A stretch of DNA of 64,000 nt from Aureimonas sp. SA4125 (GCF_019973775.1 NZ_AP025032.1:3810001-3874000), one strand, 5' to 3'. Counted from the stretch's first letter, positions 1-9,235 are shown. Notes: generated from the sequence alone by a model not told the origin. Program-made: numbers and translations.

Positions 1-1152
1 TACAACGAGGAGGCCATCCGCTTTTCCGAAACCCAGCCGATCCTCGCGGCTCTGGCGGAAGCGGGCTACGAAGAGGGCGAGGCCGCCTATGCCGCCGAAC
101 GCCTCTCTGATCTTCTCTCCACCAAGACGCTGGGGCCGGGCAATATCATTCGAGTCGGTTCGGAGACCGAGGGTGGCACGCGCCGCATTGTGCGCCTTTC
201 GGTCTACCGCGGCGACGCGCATATGGTGACGGTCGCCGAGGGCGACGACGGCAGTTTTGCCCCGGGAGCCCAGCCCGACCTCAACCGCGACGTCGCCGAG
301 GCCCTCGACCAGAATGCCGCGGAGGTGCAGCGCCATTCCGACATGCCCATGGTCTATGACGGCATCTACCAGGCCGCGCTTTCCTACGGCCTCGATACGC
401 GGCTCTGCCAGCAGCTCGTCCGCATGCTGGCTTCCGACGTCGACTTCCAGGCACGCCTCAGCCCGGACGACCGGCTGACCGTTTTCTATTCGCTCGAGGA
501 GGGCAAGGAGAACGCGACCGACGCGTCGGAAATCCTCTACGCGGAAGCGCAATTCGGCGACGAAACGAAGAAATTCTACCGGTTCCGCGGCAAGGACGAC
601 GAGCACAGCGATTACTATGACGAGGAAGGCCGCAGCTCACGCCAGTTCCTCCTGCGCAAGCCGGTCCCGAAGGCCCGAATGTCCTCGGCTTTCAGTACAG
701 GACGAAAACACCCGGTTCTGGGCTATGTCCGGCCGCATTGGGGCGTCGACTGGGCGGCGCCGGCGGGCTCGCCGATCATCGCCACGGGTTCGGGCGTCGT
801 CGAGGCCGCGGGCTGGAGCAGCGGCTATGGCCGGCAGACCATCCTGCGTCATGCCAACGGCTACGAGACCTCCTATTCGCACCAGAGCACCATCGCCAAG
901 GGCATCACCAAGGGCGCGCGTGTCCGTCAGGGACAGGTCATCGGCTTTGTCGGCTCGACCGGTCTCTCGACCGGCAATCACACGCATTACGAAGTCAGCG
1001 TCAACGGCCAGAAGGTCGATCCGATGCGGATCAAGCTGCCATCGGGGAGAGTTCTGGCGGGCGCCGATCTCGATCTCTTCAAGCGCGAGCGCGATCGGAT
1101 CGACAACCTCCTGAAGGACCGCGACGACCCGACCCGCGTCGCCGGCCGCTGA
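1..1152 (+). CDS. M23 family metallopeptidase, 5' end outside the window
   Basis: The frame is open from base 1 and ends at 1152, so the N-terminus (and any signal peptide) lies upstream; 383 residues are visible. The last third is a lysostaphin/LytM-type M23 peptidase domain. Counting from base 1, the zinc ligands appear as H246-x3-D250 (in RPHWGVD) and the HTH motif 327-329 (in GNHTHYE). Family members are periplasmic peptidoglycan hydrolases that cut peptide cross-bridges. The part before the domain looks like the LysM/SH3-like lead-in usual for large proteobacterial M23 proteins. An internal ATG/GTG start near 190 would drop clearly coding sequence, so I treat the gene as truncated by the window edge. 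It is convergent with the DUF1127 gene. Confidence 0.9.
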   Translation, partial: YNEEAIRFSETQPILAALAEAGYEEGEAAYAAERLSDLLSTKTLGPGNIIRVGSETEGGTRRIVRLSVYRGDAHMVTVAEGDDGSFAPGAQPDLNRDVAEALDQNAAEVQRHSDMPMVYDGIYQAALSYGLDTRLCQQLVRMLASDVDFQARLSPDDRLTVFYSLEEGKENATDASEILYAEAQFGDETKKFYRFRGKDDEHSDYYDEEGRSSRQFLLRKPVPKARMSSAFSTGRKHPVLGYVRPHWGVDWAAPAGSPIIATGSGVVEAAGWSSGYGRQTILRHANGYETSYSHQSTIAKGITKGARVRQGQVIGFVGSTGLSTGNHTHYEVSVNGQKVDPMRIKLPSGRVLAGADLDLFKRERDRIDNLLKDRDDPTRVAGR

Positions 1153-1221
1153 TCGGCGGACCTGTCGCTGGCGTTTCAGATGCCGCTTCCGGTGCCGGTG
1201 GCAGAGTTTCGGAAACCTGAT

Positions 1222-1476
1222 CTAGAGCGACAAGGCCGCCCGACGTTCTTCCCATGCGCGCGCCGACAGCGGCGCGGACGAAACCTCCAGCGTGTGCCGG
1301 TCGAGACCGATGTCATCCAGAAGATGATCGCCGAGTTGCAGCAGGTGACGAAGCCTGTCGCGTCGACGGCCTCGCTCGCGGCGCTCGGCACGCCACGCCT
1401 GGAAACGGGCGGCCAGGCGGTTCGCTGGCTTTGGGAGACAAGCCTTGTGCAGCCTGATCGCCGAGGCCGATATCAT
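1222..1476 (-). CDS. DUF1127 domain-containing small protein
   Basis: An 84-residue, very Arg-rich protein with the typical DUF1127 core: a basic helix (RFQAWRAERRERGRRRDR) followed by LRHLLQLGDHLLDDIGLDR. In alphaproteobacteria these small proteins are linked to RNA binding and to phosphate, carbon and nitrogen homeostasis; the exact role here is unknown. The ATG at 1476 is preceded by a strong AAGGAGAG ribosome-binding site. It is divergent from the LysR gene at 1586, with 109 bases between the starts, a common pairing in which the LysR protein may control the DUF1127 gene. That regulator is broken here. Confidence 0.85.
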   Translation of the reverse strand: MISASAIRLHKACLPKPANRLAARFQAWRAERRERGRRRDRLRHLLQLGDHLLDDIGLDRHTLEVSSAPLSARAWEERRAALSL

Positions 1477-1892
1477 GGTGCTCTCCTTCGTTCACTCTCC
1501 ACCCATCGACCCTGCCGCACCGCGATTGATGAGTCTAACGAGAAGATGATAAGATTGGTGTGAGCAAAACTCATGGGAGAATCCGGTGATTCCCGCTGCC
1601 TACCCTTCCGGACGACCAGCCCTCGACCTCGATCTCGCGCGCACCTTCGTGGCGATCTGCGAAACCGGGAATTTTTCGACTGCTGCCGAACGCGTCTGCC
1701 GCACGCCGTCCGCCATCAGCCTTCAGGTCAAGCGGCTCGAGGACATGCTCGGCCGCATGCTTTTTCGCCGGGAGGCGCGGTCTGTCACCCTCACCTCCGA
1801 CGGCGAAATATTGTTGGACTATGCCCGCCGGTTGCTGGCGCTCAGCGACGAGGCCGTGGCGCACTTCCTGATGCCACCGATGGAGGGCAATG

Positions 1893-3258
1893 GTAATTAC
1901 CCACCCCCGCATTCCGTAGAATGTCAGGCGCCTACCGTCTCGAGAATTGTGTTGAAGACGTTGCCCCCTTGGCGCAGCCGGGCGGTATCGACGACGGTTC
2001 GGATGTCAGCTTCGCCTTCGGCGGCCCACATGGATCGATAGCCGTTGGTGACCTTGCGCTGGATCACGGCCGGTCGCAGGGCGCGCTCGCAGCCGTTGTT
2101 GGTGGCCTCGACCATCCCGGTCCAGAGAGTGAAGGTCAGGAGCTGGTCGCGCGCTCGCCTGAACTTGTGCTGGACCACTCGAGCGAAAGGGCAGGAGGTC
2201 GGTGCGGCGAGGATCTCGGAAAGACTTCGCTCCAGTGCACGGCGCTTGGCGACGATGGTCGATGCGGCGAAGGTCGTGATGCCGCTGGCCAAAGCGAAAG
2301 CCTTGGACAGCCAGATCCGCAGCCGCGACGGCAGCAGATCCTCGCCCGCCTGTTCGGCGTAGGCGACGTCGCGGGCCAGATGAGCCAGACAGGTCTGATG
2401 GGCGTCGGCATGTCCCTGCTGGGCAGAGTAGCGATCGGAACACCAGACCTTTGGCCGGTGCCCGTCCATCAGGGTCCTGACCACGATGGCACCACGGGTC
2501 GGAGCGGCACGATGGACGACTGCGTCATCGCAGCGAAACACCCATTGGAAGGCGTTGCTGCCTTCGATGCGAACGCCGGTCTCGTCCGAGGCCACCACCT
2601 TGGAGCGGCGCAGGGCGGCAATGGCGAGATCGCGGTCGGCGACGAAGGTGCCCTGCGCCCGGCGCAGCATGTTCATCAGCCCGCCCTGGCTGATCTGCAA
2701 GCCGAAGAGATCGGCCAGAGCTTTCTGAAGCCGTTCATAGGACAGGGCCTGGAAGGTCTTAAGATAGGTCGCCACCGCATGCAGCCGCGGCCCGAACGGC
2801 GTCCCCCTTGCCGCATCGGGCAATCCCGCTGAGACAAGCGTGCCGCAGGAAGGACAACAAACCGAAAGCCGGCGATGACGCGTCACGAACGGCTTGATCT
2901 CCGGCAGATCGACCGTCTCGTACGTGCCGCCGATCTCCGCGGGAAGGCTATCGGCCAGGGCTGCCTGGCAGCAGGAGCATTGCTCGGGACGGTGATCGAC
3001 GAGCCGATCGAAATCCTCACCCATCGCTCGGCTGTGGCCTTCGTGACCGGGCTTGGCGCCGCCAGGTCTTGCCTGCTCACGGCGCTCCTTGCGGTCACTA
3101 GACGGAGGCTTCGAGGATGTGCGTGACGTCTTCTCCGGACGCTGAATCTTCAGCACCAGATCGATCAACTCTTCCTTCGTCAGACGCTGCAAATCACCGC
3201 GATCCATCCGTCCATGGATTCAGGGAATTCGGCCCGTGACAAGGGGGTGGGTAATTAC
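1893..3258 (-). mobile_element. IS66-family insertion sequence, transposase-only (ISBst12-like)
   Basis: A complete 1,366-base element. Its ends are perfect 16-base inverted repeats starting GTAATTACCC (1893-1908 and 3243-3258), matching the GTAA terminus usual for IS66. It is flanked by 8-base direct repeats gggcaatg (1885-1892 and 3259-3266), the duplication length of this family. It carries one gene, the tnpC-type transposase, and lacks the accessory tnpA and tnpB of classical 2.5-kb IS66 elements; this layout matches the ISBst12 group. It is inserted antisense to the LysR gene. Confidence 0.95.
1924..3207 (-). CDS. tnpC: IS66 family transposase (TnpC type)
   Basis: The 427-residue product catalyses movement of the surrounding element. 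It has an N-terminal basic region, a zinc-finger-like part with CSCC (77-80) and CCPSC (117-121), and a DDE catalytic core with D208 (ASDETG), D258 (CSDRYS) and E374 (NNGCERALRP), the IS66 signature motifs. The start ATG lies 36 bases inside one inverted repeat and the stop 31 bases inside the other, so the gene fills the element. No frameshift or stop is seen, and all three catalytic acids are present, so it may be active. It would be transcribed against the disrupted LysR gene. Confidence 0.95.
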   Translation of the reverse strand: MDRGDLQRLTKEELIDLVLKIQRPEKTSRTSSKPPSSDRKERREQARPGGAKPGHEGHSRAMGEDFDRLVDHRPEQCSCCQAALADSLPAEIGGTYETVDLPEIKPFVTRHRRLSVCCPSCGTLVSAGLPDAARGTPFGPRLHAVATYLKTFQALSYERLQKALADLFGLQISQGGLMNMLRRAQGTFVADRDLAIAALRRSKVVASDETGVRIEGSNAFQWVFRCDDAVVHRAAPTRGAIVVRTLMDGHRPKVWCSDRYSAQQGHADAHQTCLAHLARDVAYAEQAGEDLLPSRLRIWLSKAFALASGITTFAASTIVAKRRALERSLSEILAAPTSCPFARVVQHKFRRARDQLLTFTLWTGMVEATNNGCERALRPAVIQRKVTNGYRSMWAAEGEADIRTVVDTARLRQGGNVFNTILETVGA

Positions 3259-3887
3259 GGGCAATGTGCGCCTGGGGGCGCCGTTCGACAGCGGGGTGAT
3301 CGCGATACCGGCCATCCTCGCCCGCTTCGCCACAACCCACCCGCTCGTGCAGGTCGACGTTCGGCTGGATTCGAGCCGGGCCTTGCGACAGCTTTGTCTT
3401 GCCGGCGACCTCGATCTGGCGCTGTTCTCGCTCGAGGATAATGGCGCATTGGCCACGACGACCGTCCATACCGAAGAGCTGGTCTGGGTCGGAAGACGCA
3501 ATGGAGGCGCCGTCCACCGCCGTCCCTTGCCGGTGGCCTTGGCCGAAAGCGGATGCAGCTGGCGGTCAAAGGCACTGGCGGCATTGCACGCGGCCGGCAT
3601 ACCGGTCCGCGTCGCCTATTCCAGCGAGCACTGCCAGGGGCAGATCGCGGCGGTCGAAGCGGATCTGGCGATCGCGCCCTTGCCGCGGAGCGTCATCGCA
3701 CCGCCCTTCGTCCGCCTGGGCCAAGCCGACGGCCTGCCCGCGCTCGGGGGCTATGACGTCCAGATGCTGCGGCGCGATGGGGCCGGAGCGGTGACCGATG
3801 CCTTGGCCGAACACGTCGCGGCGAGCTTTGCCGACATCGGAAGCCGGGGCCGCCGCCTCTTCGCGTGACCCCCGGCACCCACGGCCG

Positions 3888-4922
3888 TCATTCCGGCTGG
3901 ATGCGCGACTGGGCTCGCCAGAGATCGACGCCGCCATCCGTGGCGAAACGATCGATCTCCGCCAGCTCCTCGTCCGAGAAGGCCATGTTCGCCAGGCTAT
4001 CCAGGGAATTGTCGAGCTGTTCGACCGTTCGAGCTCCAATGAGGGCCGAGGTGAGGCGGGGATCGCGCAGCACCCAGGCGATCGCCATCTGTGCAAGGGT
4101 CTGGCCACGCTTCCCGGCAATGGCGTTGAGCGACCGGATCCGGCTGATATTGTCGTCGCTGAGGTAGTCCGGCTTGAACGAGCCGGCCTTGGCGGCGCGC
4201 GAATCCTCCGGCACGCCGTCGAGGTATTTCGTCGTCAGAAAACCCTGTGCCAGAGGCGAGAAGGCGATGCAGCCGATGCCGAGACCACCGAGCGTGTCGA
4301 GGAGCCCATCCTCCACCCAGCGGTTCAGCATGGAATAGGACGGCTGGTGGATGACGAAGGGCGTTCCCTGCGCGGCGAGGATCGCATGCGCCGCGCGCGT
4401 CAGTTCCGGCGAATAGGAGGAAACGCCGACATAGAGCGCCCGTCCGGACCGCACGATATGGTCGAGCGCGCCCATCGTCTCTTCCAGCGGCGTCTCGGGA
4501 TCGGGGCGGTGGTGGTAGAAGATGTCCAGCATGTCGAGCCCCATGCGCTTCAGGCTCTGGTCACAGCTGGCGACGAGATACTTGCGCGAGCCGAGATTGC
4601 CGTAGGGGCCCGGCCACATGTCGTAGCCGGCCTTGGACGAGATGATCAGCTCGTCGCGGTAGGGGCGGAAATCCGCCGTCATCCACCGGCCGAAATTCTC
4701 CTCGGCCGAGCCTGCCGGCGGCCCGTAATTGTTGGCGAGATCGAAATGCGTGACGCCGCGGTCGAAGGCGCGCCGAAGGATCGCGCGTCCCGTCTCGAAG
4801 ACGTCGTTGCCGCCGAAATTCTGCCAGAGGCCCAGCGAAATGGCGGGGAGCTTCAGCCCGGAGCGCCCGAGCCGGCGATAGGGCATGACGTCATAGCGGT
4901 TGGCGGCAGCGTTGTAAGGCAA
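3888..4922 (-). CDS. mgrA: Aldo/keto reductase, YghZ / L-glyceraldehyde 3-phosphate reductase type
   Basis: A 344-residue cytosolic TIM-barrel NADPH-dependent reductase. The catalytic tetrad of the superfamily is visible: D61 and Y66 (HFDLANNYG), K97 (ISSKAGYD) and a histidine at 137-138 (FYHHRPD). The NNYGPPAGSAEENFG stretch and the overall length match the YghZ subgroup, which reduces L-glyceraldehyde 3-phosphate and methylglyoxal. The substrate here is inferred only from that resemblance. The cofactor-binding end carries ALIGARTVEQL. The gene is convergent with the LysR remnant, about 20 bases from its stop. Confidence 0.88.
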   Translation of the reverse strand: MPYNAAANRYDVMPYRRLGRSGLKLPAISLGLWQNFGGNDVFETGRAILRRAFDRGVTHFDLANNYGPPAGSAEENFGRWMTADFRPYRDELIISSKAGYDMWPGPYGNLGSRKYLVASCDQSLKRMGLDMLDIFYHHRPDPETPLEETMGALDHIVRSGRALYVGVSSYSPELTRAAHAILAAQGTPFVIHQPSYSMLNRWVEDGLLDTLGGLGIGCIAFSPLAQGFLTTKYLDGVPEDSRAAKAGSFKPDYLSDDNISRIRSLNAIAGKRGQTLAQMAIAWVLRDPRLTSALIGARTVEQLDNSLDSLANMAFSDEELAEIDRFATDGGVDLWRAQSRIQPE

Positions 4923-5007
4923 GGAACTTCTCCGGATTGTCGGGGGACCTCCCCCTGGCCGGCCATATAAGCCCGAGTCCCCCCGCCGCCCAGTCGGCCA
5001 TGCAAGT

Positions 5008-6321
5008 CTACTTGCAGTAGGTCGCGCCGTTCCTGCGGGCGGCTATGTCGAGGTGGAAATGCGTCGCGTGGTTGGAATCGCTACCGGGACCGAGGACGGT
5101 GAGGAACGGGCCACAGGCTGCCGACCGGACGGCGGCCTGGAATTTGGCCTCGGGCGATCCTTCTGCCTGGGCGGCGACCCCGATGTCCTCGCCCGTGTCG
5201 AAGACGAAGCTTGCAATGTCGATCGCACTGCCGCGCGCATGCTCGGAAATCGCGCTCTCGCTGGCGCGCGGGCGGCAGACATAGGTCGAGGCATGGCGAA
5301 ATTCGGTCAACTTTCGACCGGGAAGATCGGCTTTGACGGCCGGAAGAACCCCTTTCGTCATCCAGTCGTCAAGCGCGAGAGCTGTCCGGCAGAGGAACTG
5401 CGTGTTCGGCAGGACCCGGACGCCGGAGGACAGGCGCTTCACGTCAATGGGACGCAGAACGCCGCACTCACCCTCGGAGATGCTTTCGCCCACGGTGAAC
5501 TCGATGCCGCGCTGGGTCAGTTCATCCTCGCAGAGCTTCGCGTCCTCGACGGCGGCGGCGGCAAGGACCGAGGCCGCGGGCGTGATCTCAACGCTGCGGG
5601 ACTTCAGATTCTCCGTCGAGTTGGGGGCCGGGTCGGGCTCGACAGGCGCCGGCGCTGCCGGCTCGGGCTGCGCTTTCGTCGGTTCAGGCTTCGCTGGCTC
5701 GGGCTCGGCCACCGCCGGCGGCGCGGGCTCCGGTCGCGCCGGCTCCGGCGAGGTGACGGCCTCGGGTGCGTCGGTCCCCTCGCCTTCCGGACGGTCGACC
5801 GGCGTCGGAATTTCGTCGATCGGCCTCTTGGCCGTCTCGGAAGGAGGAGGCGTCTTTACCTCCGGCGGCGCAGGTGACGGTTCTGGCGATGTGCCGTCCG
5901 AAGGCGCAGGATTGGCGTCAGCGGCCGGAGCATCGGGTGTGGGCGGAGCCGTCTCGGGTGTCGGAACGGTGTCGGCCGCAGGCACTGCGGGGGAAGCGTC
6001 GGGTTCCGCCAGCTCTGGCGGCGGGGCAGCCTCCGCATTCTCGTCGGGCGTCTCGACGACCTTGTTCGCCGCATCGGGCTGCTCGGGGCGGGCATCCGGC
6101 AGCGGAACGTCGGCAATCACCGGCACGGCAGCGGGCGCTGGCCGGACCTGGGACTGGCGACGTGGCTTCGCCCCTTGCGTCGGCTGCTGCTTCGGCTTGC
6201 CGAGCAGACGCTCCAGCGGATTGGCGTCTGGCCAGGGCAGGCCGGCAGCATTGCTCACGGGTGCCGCGGCGAGCAGGAGGCACCCGGCGAGGACGAGGCC
6301 GCGATGGCCGAGCGCGATCAT
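5008..6321 (-). CDS. Extensin-like C-terminal domain protein, exported
   Basis: The start is the ATG at 6321, which overlaps the transpeptidase stop as ATGA and opens a clear signal peptide (MIALGHRGLVLAGCLLLAAA). The 437-residue product then has a long Pro/Ala/Glu-rich linker (about residues 30-260) and an extensin-like_C domain (about 265-437). That domain carries SEHARGSAIDI and NHATHFHLD, resembling the zinc-binding fold of D,D-/L,D-carboxypeptidases. Family members are periplasmic and thought to act on peptidoglycan, but enzymatic activity is rarely shown. Position directly behind two L,D-transpeptidase genes supports a cell-wall role. The linker suggests the domain is held away from the inner membrane or spans the wall. 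Confidence 0.87.
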   Translation of the reverse strand: MIALGHRGLVLAGCLLLAAAPVSNAAGLPWPDANPLERLLGKPKQQPTQGAKPRRQSQVRPAPAAVPVIADVPLPDARPEQPDAANKVVETPDENAEAAPPPELAEPDASPAVPAADTVPTPETAPPTPDAPAADANPAPSDGTSPEPSPAPPEVKTPPPSETAKRPIDEIPTPVDRPEGEGTDAPEAVTSPEPARPEPAPPAVAEPEPAKPEPTKAQPEPAAPAPVEPDPAPNSTENLKSRSVEITPAASVLAAAAVEDAKLCEDELTQRGIEFTVGESISEGECGVLRPIDVKRLSSGVRVLPNTQFLCRTALALDDWMTKGVLPAVKADLPGRKLTEFRHASTYVCRPRASESAISEHARGSAIDIASFVFDTGEDIGVAAQAEGSPEAKFQAAVRSAACGPFLTVLGPGSDSNHATHFHLDIAARRNGATYCK

Positions 6322-7475
6322 TCCTTGAATTCCACGACGGTCCGCGACGGCTGGACGAGGCTGGCGAGCGCCTCGGCATCCCAGTTCGTCAGTCGCACGC
6401 AGCCATGGCTGGCTGTCTTGTCGATCTTCGAGGGCTCCGGCGTGCCGTGGATGCCATAGGTCGGTTTCGACAGGTCGATCCACATCGCGCCGACAGGTCC
6501 GTTCGGGCCGGCCGGGATCGTCAGCTTTCCGGTGTTGTCGCCCTGCTGGAAATTCTTGTCGGGATTGTACTCGTAGGTCGGGTCCGGTGCGCTGCCATTG
6601 ACCTTCATCGTTCCGGAGGGTGACGGCGTGCCCTCCGAGCCGATCGTCGCGGGATGGACGAGGACGACATTATCGTCGGCGTCGTAGGCGATGATTTCGC
6701 CTTTCGACTTGTCGACGACAATTTTGGCGACCTTGGCATCCGGCGCGGCGCCCGGCTCGGCAACGAGGATCGTCTCTCCGACGGCCAAGAAGGTGGCGCC
6801 AGGATTGAGCCGCCGCAACAGCGTCTCGTCCATGTGAAAGCGCTCGGCCAGCATTTCCGCGGGGTCGCGGTAGCCGAGCCAGTCGAGCTTGGCGAGGTCG
6901 CCGTAGTCGGTCGGCATGTCCGGGACATAGCGCTGGCCGAGATCCTCCCCGGTCAAGGTGTACGGTCGCACCACTGCCGCCGTGTCGGCGCCGATCTTTT
7001 CCCAGAATTCGGCAGACGGCTCGTCGCCGAGGTCGCTGCCGGTGATCAACCCATAGGCCGCGATCGCCTTGCGCGTGTTCTCGCCGTCGAGACCGTCGAT
7101 CACGCCGGGCGATGCATGGGCCCGGTCGAGCAGGATCTGCAGGCGGATGAGGAAGGGGTCAGGGAAATCGTCGGGCGCGGCAGATTTTATCGCTCCGGCC
7201 GAATTCGCCGCGCCATCAGCCGACGGGACGTCCCCGGTTGCTGCCGGATCGATTTTCAGCACGGCCTGGGCTTCGTCGAGGCCGCTCCTGGCAGCGTCAC
7301 GGCGGGCTTTCCAGCCTTCGAAATCCGCCGCGTTTATCGCCTGCTCGGAAACGTCGGGCAGTACGACCGCGATGGGATCGCCGGCGGCAGCATCCTGGCT
7401 CCATGCCGGTGTCGGCAGGAAGGCCGCGCCGGCCATGAGAAGACCCGCGAGGGCGGGAAGAGCACTGGATTTCAT
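6318..7475 (-). CDS. L,D-transpeptidase (YkuD/ErfK type), second of a tandem pair
   Basis: A 385-residue exported enzyme. The start at 7475 opens a signal peptide (MKSSALPALAGLLMAGAAFL) ending near AWSQ. A peptidoglycan-binding-like helix bundle (LLDRAHASPGVIDG) and a LysM-like segment (AERFHMDETLLRRLNPGA) precede the C-terminal YkuD domain. That domain holds YGIHGTPEPSKI and the catalytic cysteine motif SHGCVRLTN. Such enzymes form 3-3 cross-links or attach proteins to peptidoglycan in the periplasm. Its C-terminal domain is very close to that of the upstream gene (7570-9048), so the two arose by duplication. The stop overlaps the extensin-like start by ATGA, implying coupled translation. 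Confidence 0.9.
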   Translation of the reverse strand: MKSSALPALAGLLMAGAAFLPTPAWSQDAAAGDPIAVVLPDVSEQAINAADFEGWKARRDAARSGLDEAQAVLKIDPAATGDVPSADGAANSAGAIKSAAPDDFPDPFLIRLQILLDRAHASPGVIDGLDGENTRKAIAAYGLITGSDLGDEPSAEFWEKIGADTAAVVRPYTLTGEDLGQRYVPDMPTDYGDLAKLDWLGYRDPAEMLAERFHMDETLLRRLNPGATFLAVGETILVAEPGAAPDAKVAKIVVDKSKGEIIAYDADDNVVLVHPATIGSEGTPSPSGTMKVNGSAPDPTYEYNPDKNFQQGDNTGKLTIPAGPNGPVGAMWIDLSKPTYGIHGTPEPSKIDKTASHGCVRLTNWDAEALASLVQPSRTVVEFKE

Positions 7476-7569
7476 GGCGTGGACCTCGGGATGTCTGCTT
7501 GTACGCTGCCTCAACGCGCCAGAGGGTCGTGGGGTCCTTCGCCGGCCGAGCATATTGCCCGGGGCGACA

Positions 7570-9048
7570 TCACTCCAGAAACTCGACGGTGACGCCCGGC
7601 TTGACGATCTTGGCAAGTTCCCGCGCGTCGAAATTGGTCAGCCGAACACAGCCATGGCTGTTGGTCTTGCCGATCTTCGAGGGCTCGGGCGTTCCATGGA
7701 TGCCATAGGTGGGCTTCGACAAGGCGATCCAGACGGAGCCGACCGGGCCGTTGGGACCGGGTGGAATCGTCAGGACCGACTTGTTCTCGCCCTGGGTGAA
7801 GTTGATTTTCGGATTGTAGGTATAGTTCGGGTCGATCGCGATGCGGCTGACCTGCACCGTGCCGCTCGGCGAGGGGGTATCGGAGGAGCCGATCGTCGAG
7901 GGATAGGCGGCGACGAGGCGCCCTGCCTCATCATAGGCGCGCACCTGCTCGCGTCCCTTGTCGGCGATGATCTTCGCGACGGACTGCGTGACGTTCTCGC
8001 CGACCGCCATGACCTTCAGGATCGTCCCCGCCCGGTTGAAGTCGGCGCCGGGATTGATCTCCTTCAGATAGTCCTCGTCCATGTGGAAGCGCTCGGCCAG
8101 CATTTCCGAGACGCGGGTATAGGCCATGGCGGGGAGCTTCGCCTTCTCGGCATAGTCGTCCGGAATCGAGGCGACGTAGGGCCCGGCCGCATCCTGGTCG
8201 GTGATGGTGTAGGACACGATCGCCGGGCCGCCCGTCGCGTCGAGCTGTTCGGCGAGAGCCTGCGCGTTCGTCGCGTCGAGGCGCTCGCCGGTCTTCTCTT
8301 CGTAGGCGGCGACAGCCTTGTTGACATTGCCGCCCATCCGTCCGTCGATGACGCCGGGCGAAATGCCGGCGCGGTCGAGCAGTACCTGGAGAGCCGCGAT
8401 CTCGACCTTGGCATTCTTGCCCTTGGGCCCGGCGACTGCCGGAGCAGGACGGGTCTCCGGCGCGGTCGTCTCGCCCGGCACGACGATCGGCGCGGTGTCC
8501 GGCAGCCCCGTGCCAGCGCCGTCGTCCTGCGGCAGGCCGGCATTCAGCGGGTCCTCGTAACCGGCGTCGCCCGGGCGCGGAAGGCCGGCTTCATATCTCG
8601 GCTCCGGCAGCGGCTCGGCTTCGATGGGCGCATCGAAGTCCTCGTCGGGGGATCGAAAGCCCTCATTGTAGGGGTCGGCGGAGCGGGGCGTGCGCGGAAT
8701 GAAGCCGGGATCGACACCGGGAATCGCGCCGGCCCTGCCCTCGAGGATGATTTCGCCGCCCCGTCCCACAGGCCCTTCGAGGATGACCGAGTTGTCGCGG
8801 CGCCGTCGCGGCCTTGGTTCGTCGCGACGCGGCTGCTCGACGGCAATGATGCGTCCGCGCCGGTCGACCGTCACCGTCCGTCCGAGGTCGTCGATGAAGG
8901 TGCGCGCACGCGGCAGCATTTCCGGATCGTTGCCGTCGTCGTAGTACGGCACGTCCTGCGGGTCGTAGAACTGTGCCAGCGCCGGCGATGCGGCCGAGAT
9001 GGCGAGAACTGCCATCGCGAACGAGGTGACGGTGACCGTTTTCATCAT
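7570..9048 (-). CDS. L,D-transpeptidase (YkuD/ErfK type), first of a tandem pair
   Basis: A 492-residue exported protein. The start at 9048 (ATGATG) follows GGAG with five bases between, and gives the signal peptide MMKTVTVTSFAMAVLAISAA ending at ALAQ. Residues about 30-190 are a low-complexity, acidic and Arg/Pro-rich region absent from the downstream paralogue. A peptidoglycan-binding-like segment (LLDRAGISPGVIDGRMGG), a LysM-like segment and a YkuD domain with YGIHGTPEPSKI and SHGCVRLTN follow. The role is periplasmic peptidoglycan 3-3 cross-linking or protein anchoring. It leads the minus-strand block of three cell-wall genes, with 94 bases before the next start. Confidence 0.9.
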   Translation of the reverse strand: MMKTVTVTSFAMAVLAISAASPALAQFYDPQDVPYYDDGNDPEMLPRARTFIDDLGRTVTVDRRGRIIAVEQPRRDEPRPRRRRDNSVILEGPVGRGGEIILEGRAGAIPGVDPGFIPRTPRSADPYNEGFRSPDEDFDAPIEAEPLPEPRYEAGLPRPGDAGYEDPLNAGLPQDDGAGTGLPDTAPIVVPGETTAPETRPAPAVAGPKGKNAKVEIAALQVLLDRAGISPGVIDGRMGGNVNKAVAAYEEKTGERLDATNAQALAEQLDATGGPAIVSYTITDQDAAGPYVASIPDDYAEKAKLPAMAYTRVSEMLAERFHMDEDYLKEINPGADFNRAGTILKVMAVGENVTQSVAKIIADKGREQVRAYDEAGRLVAAYPSTIGSSDTPSPSGTVQVSRIAIDPNYTYNPKINFTQGENKSVLTIPPGPNGPVGSVWIALSKPTYGIHGTPEPSKIGKTNSHGCVRLTNFDARELAKIVKPGVTVEFLE

Positions 9049-9235
9049 GTCTTCTCCAACGGCGCGCCAGGTGCCCCGAGTGGCGCCAGCCACCAATGTT
9101 TTGCCGACGAGCCTAGTCACTCGCAAATGAACCCGGCATGAAGATGGCCCGTCTAGGGCGCGCGAAGCTTGCGCGCGGCTGGCCGCAGGCAAGATTGGCT
9201 TAGAGATGTACTTGCGAGGCGCCTGCCGTACGTCG

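Larger units (their letters stand above)
1586..3868 (+). pseudogene. LysR family transcriptional regulator, interrupted by an IS66-type element
   Basis: The gene lies in two pieces, 1586-1892 and 3267-3868. Removing the insertion (1893-3258) and one copy of the 8-base target duplication joins the pieces in frame into a 302-residue LysR protein, the usual length. The first piece encodes the winged helix-turn-helix (about residues 7-65, ARTFVAICETGNFSTAAERV). The second encodes the effector-binding domain starting VRLGAPFDSG. The start is GTG at 1586, five bases after GGGAGA. No other lesion is seen, so the disruption looks recent. As it stands the first piece would give only the DNA-binding domain with a short IS-encoded tail. 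Confidence 0.92.

Noticed and set aside
1921..2832. Long plus-strand frame opposite the transposase
   Set aside because: It is the antisense shadow of the IS66 transposase; no family match and no start signal.
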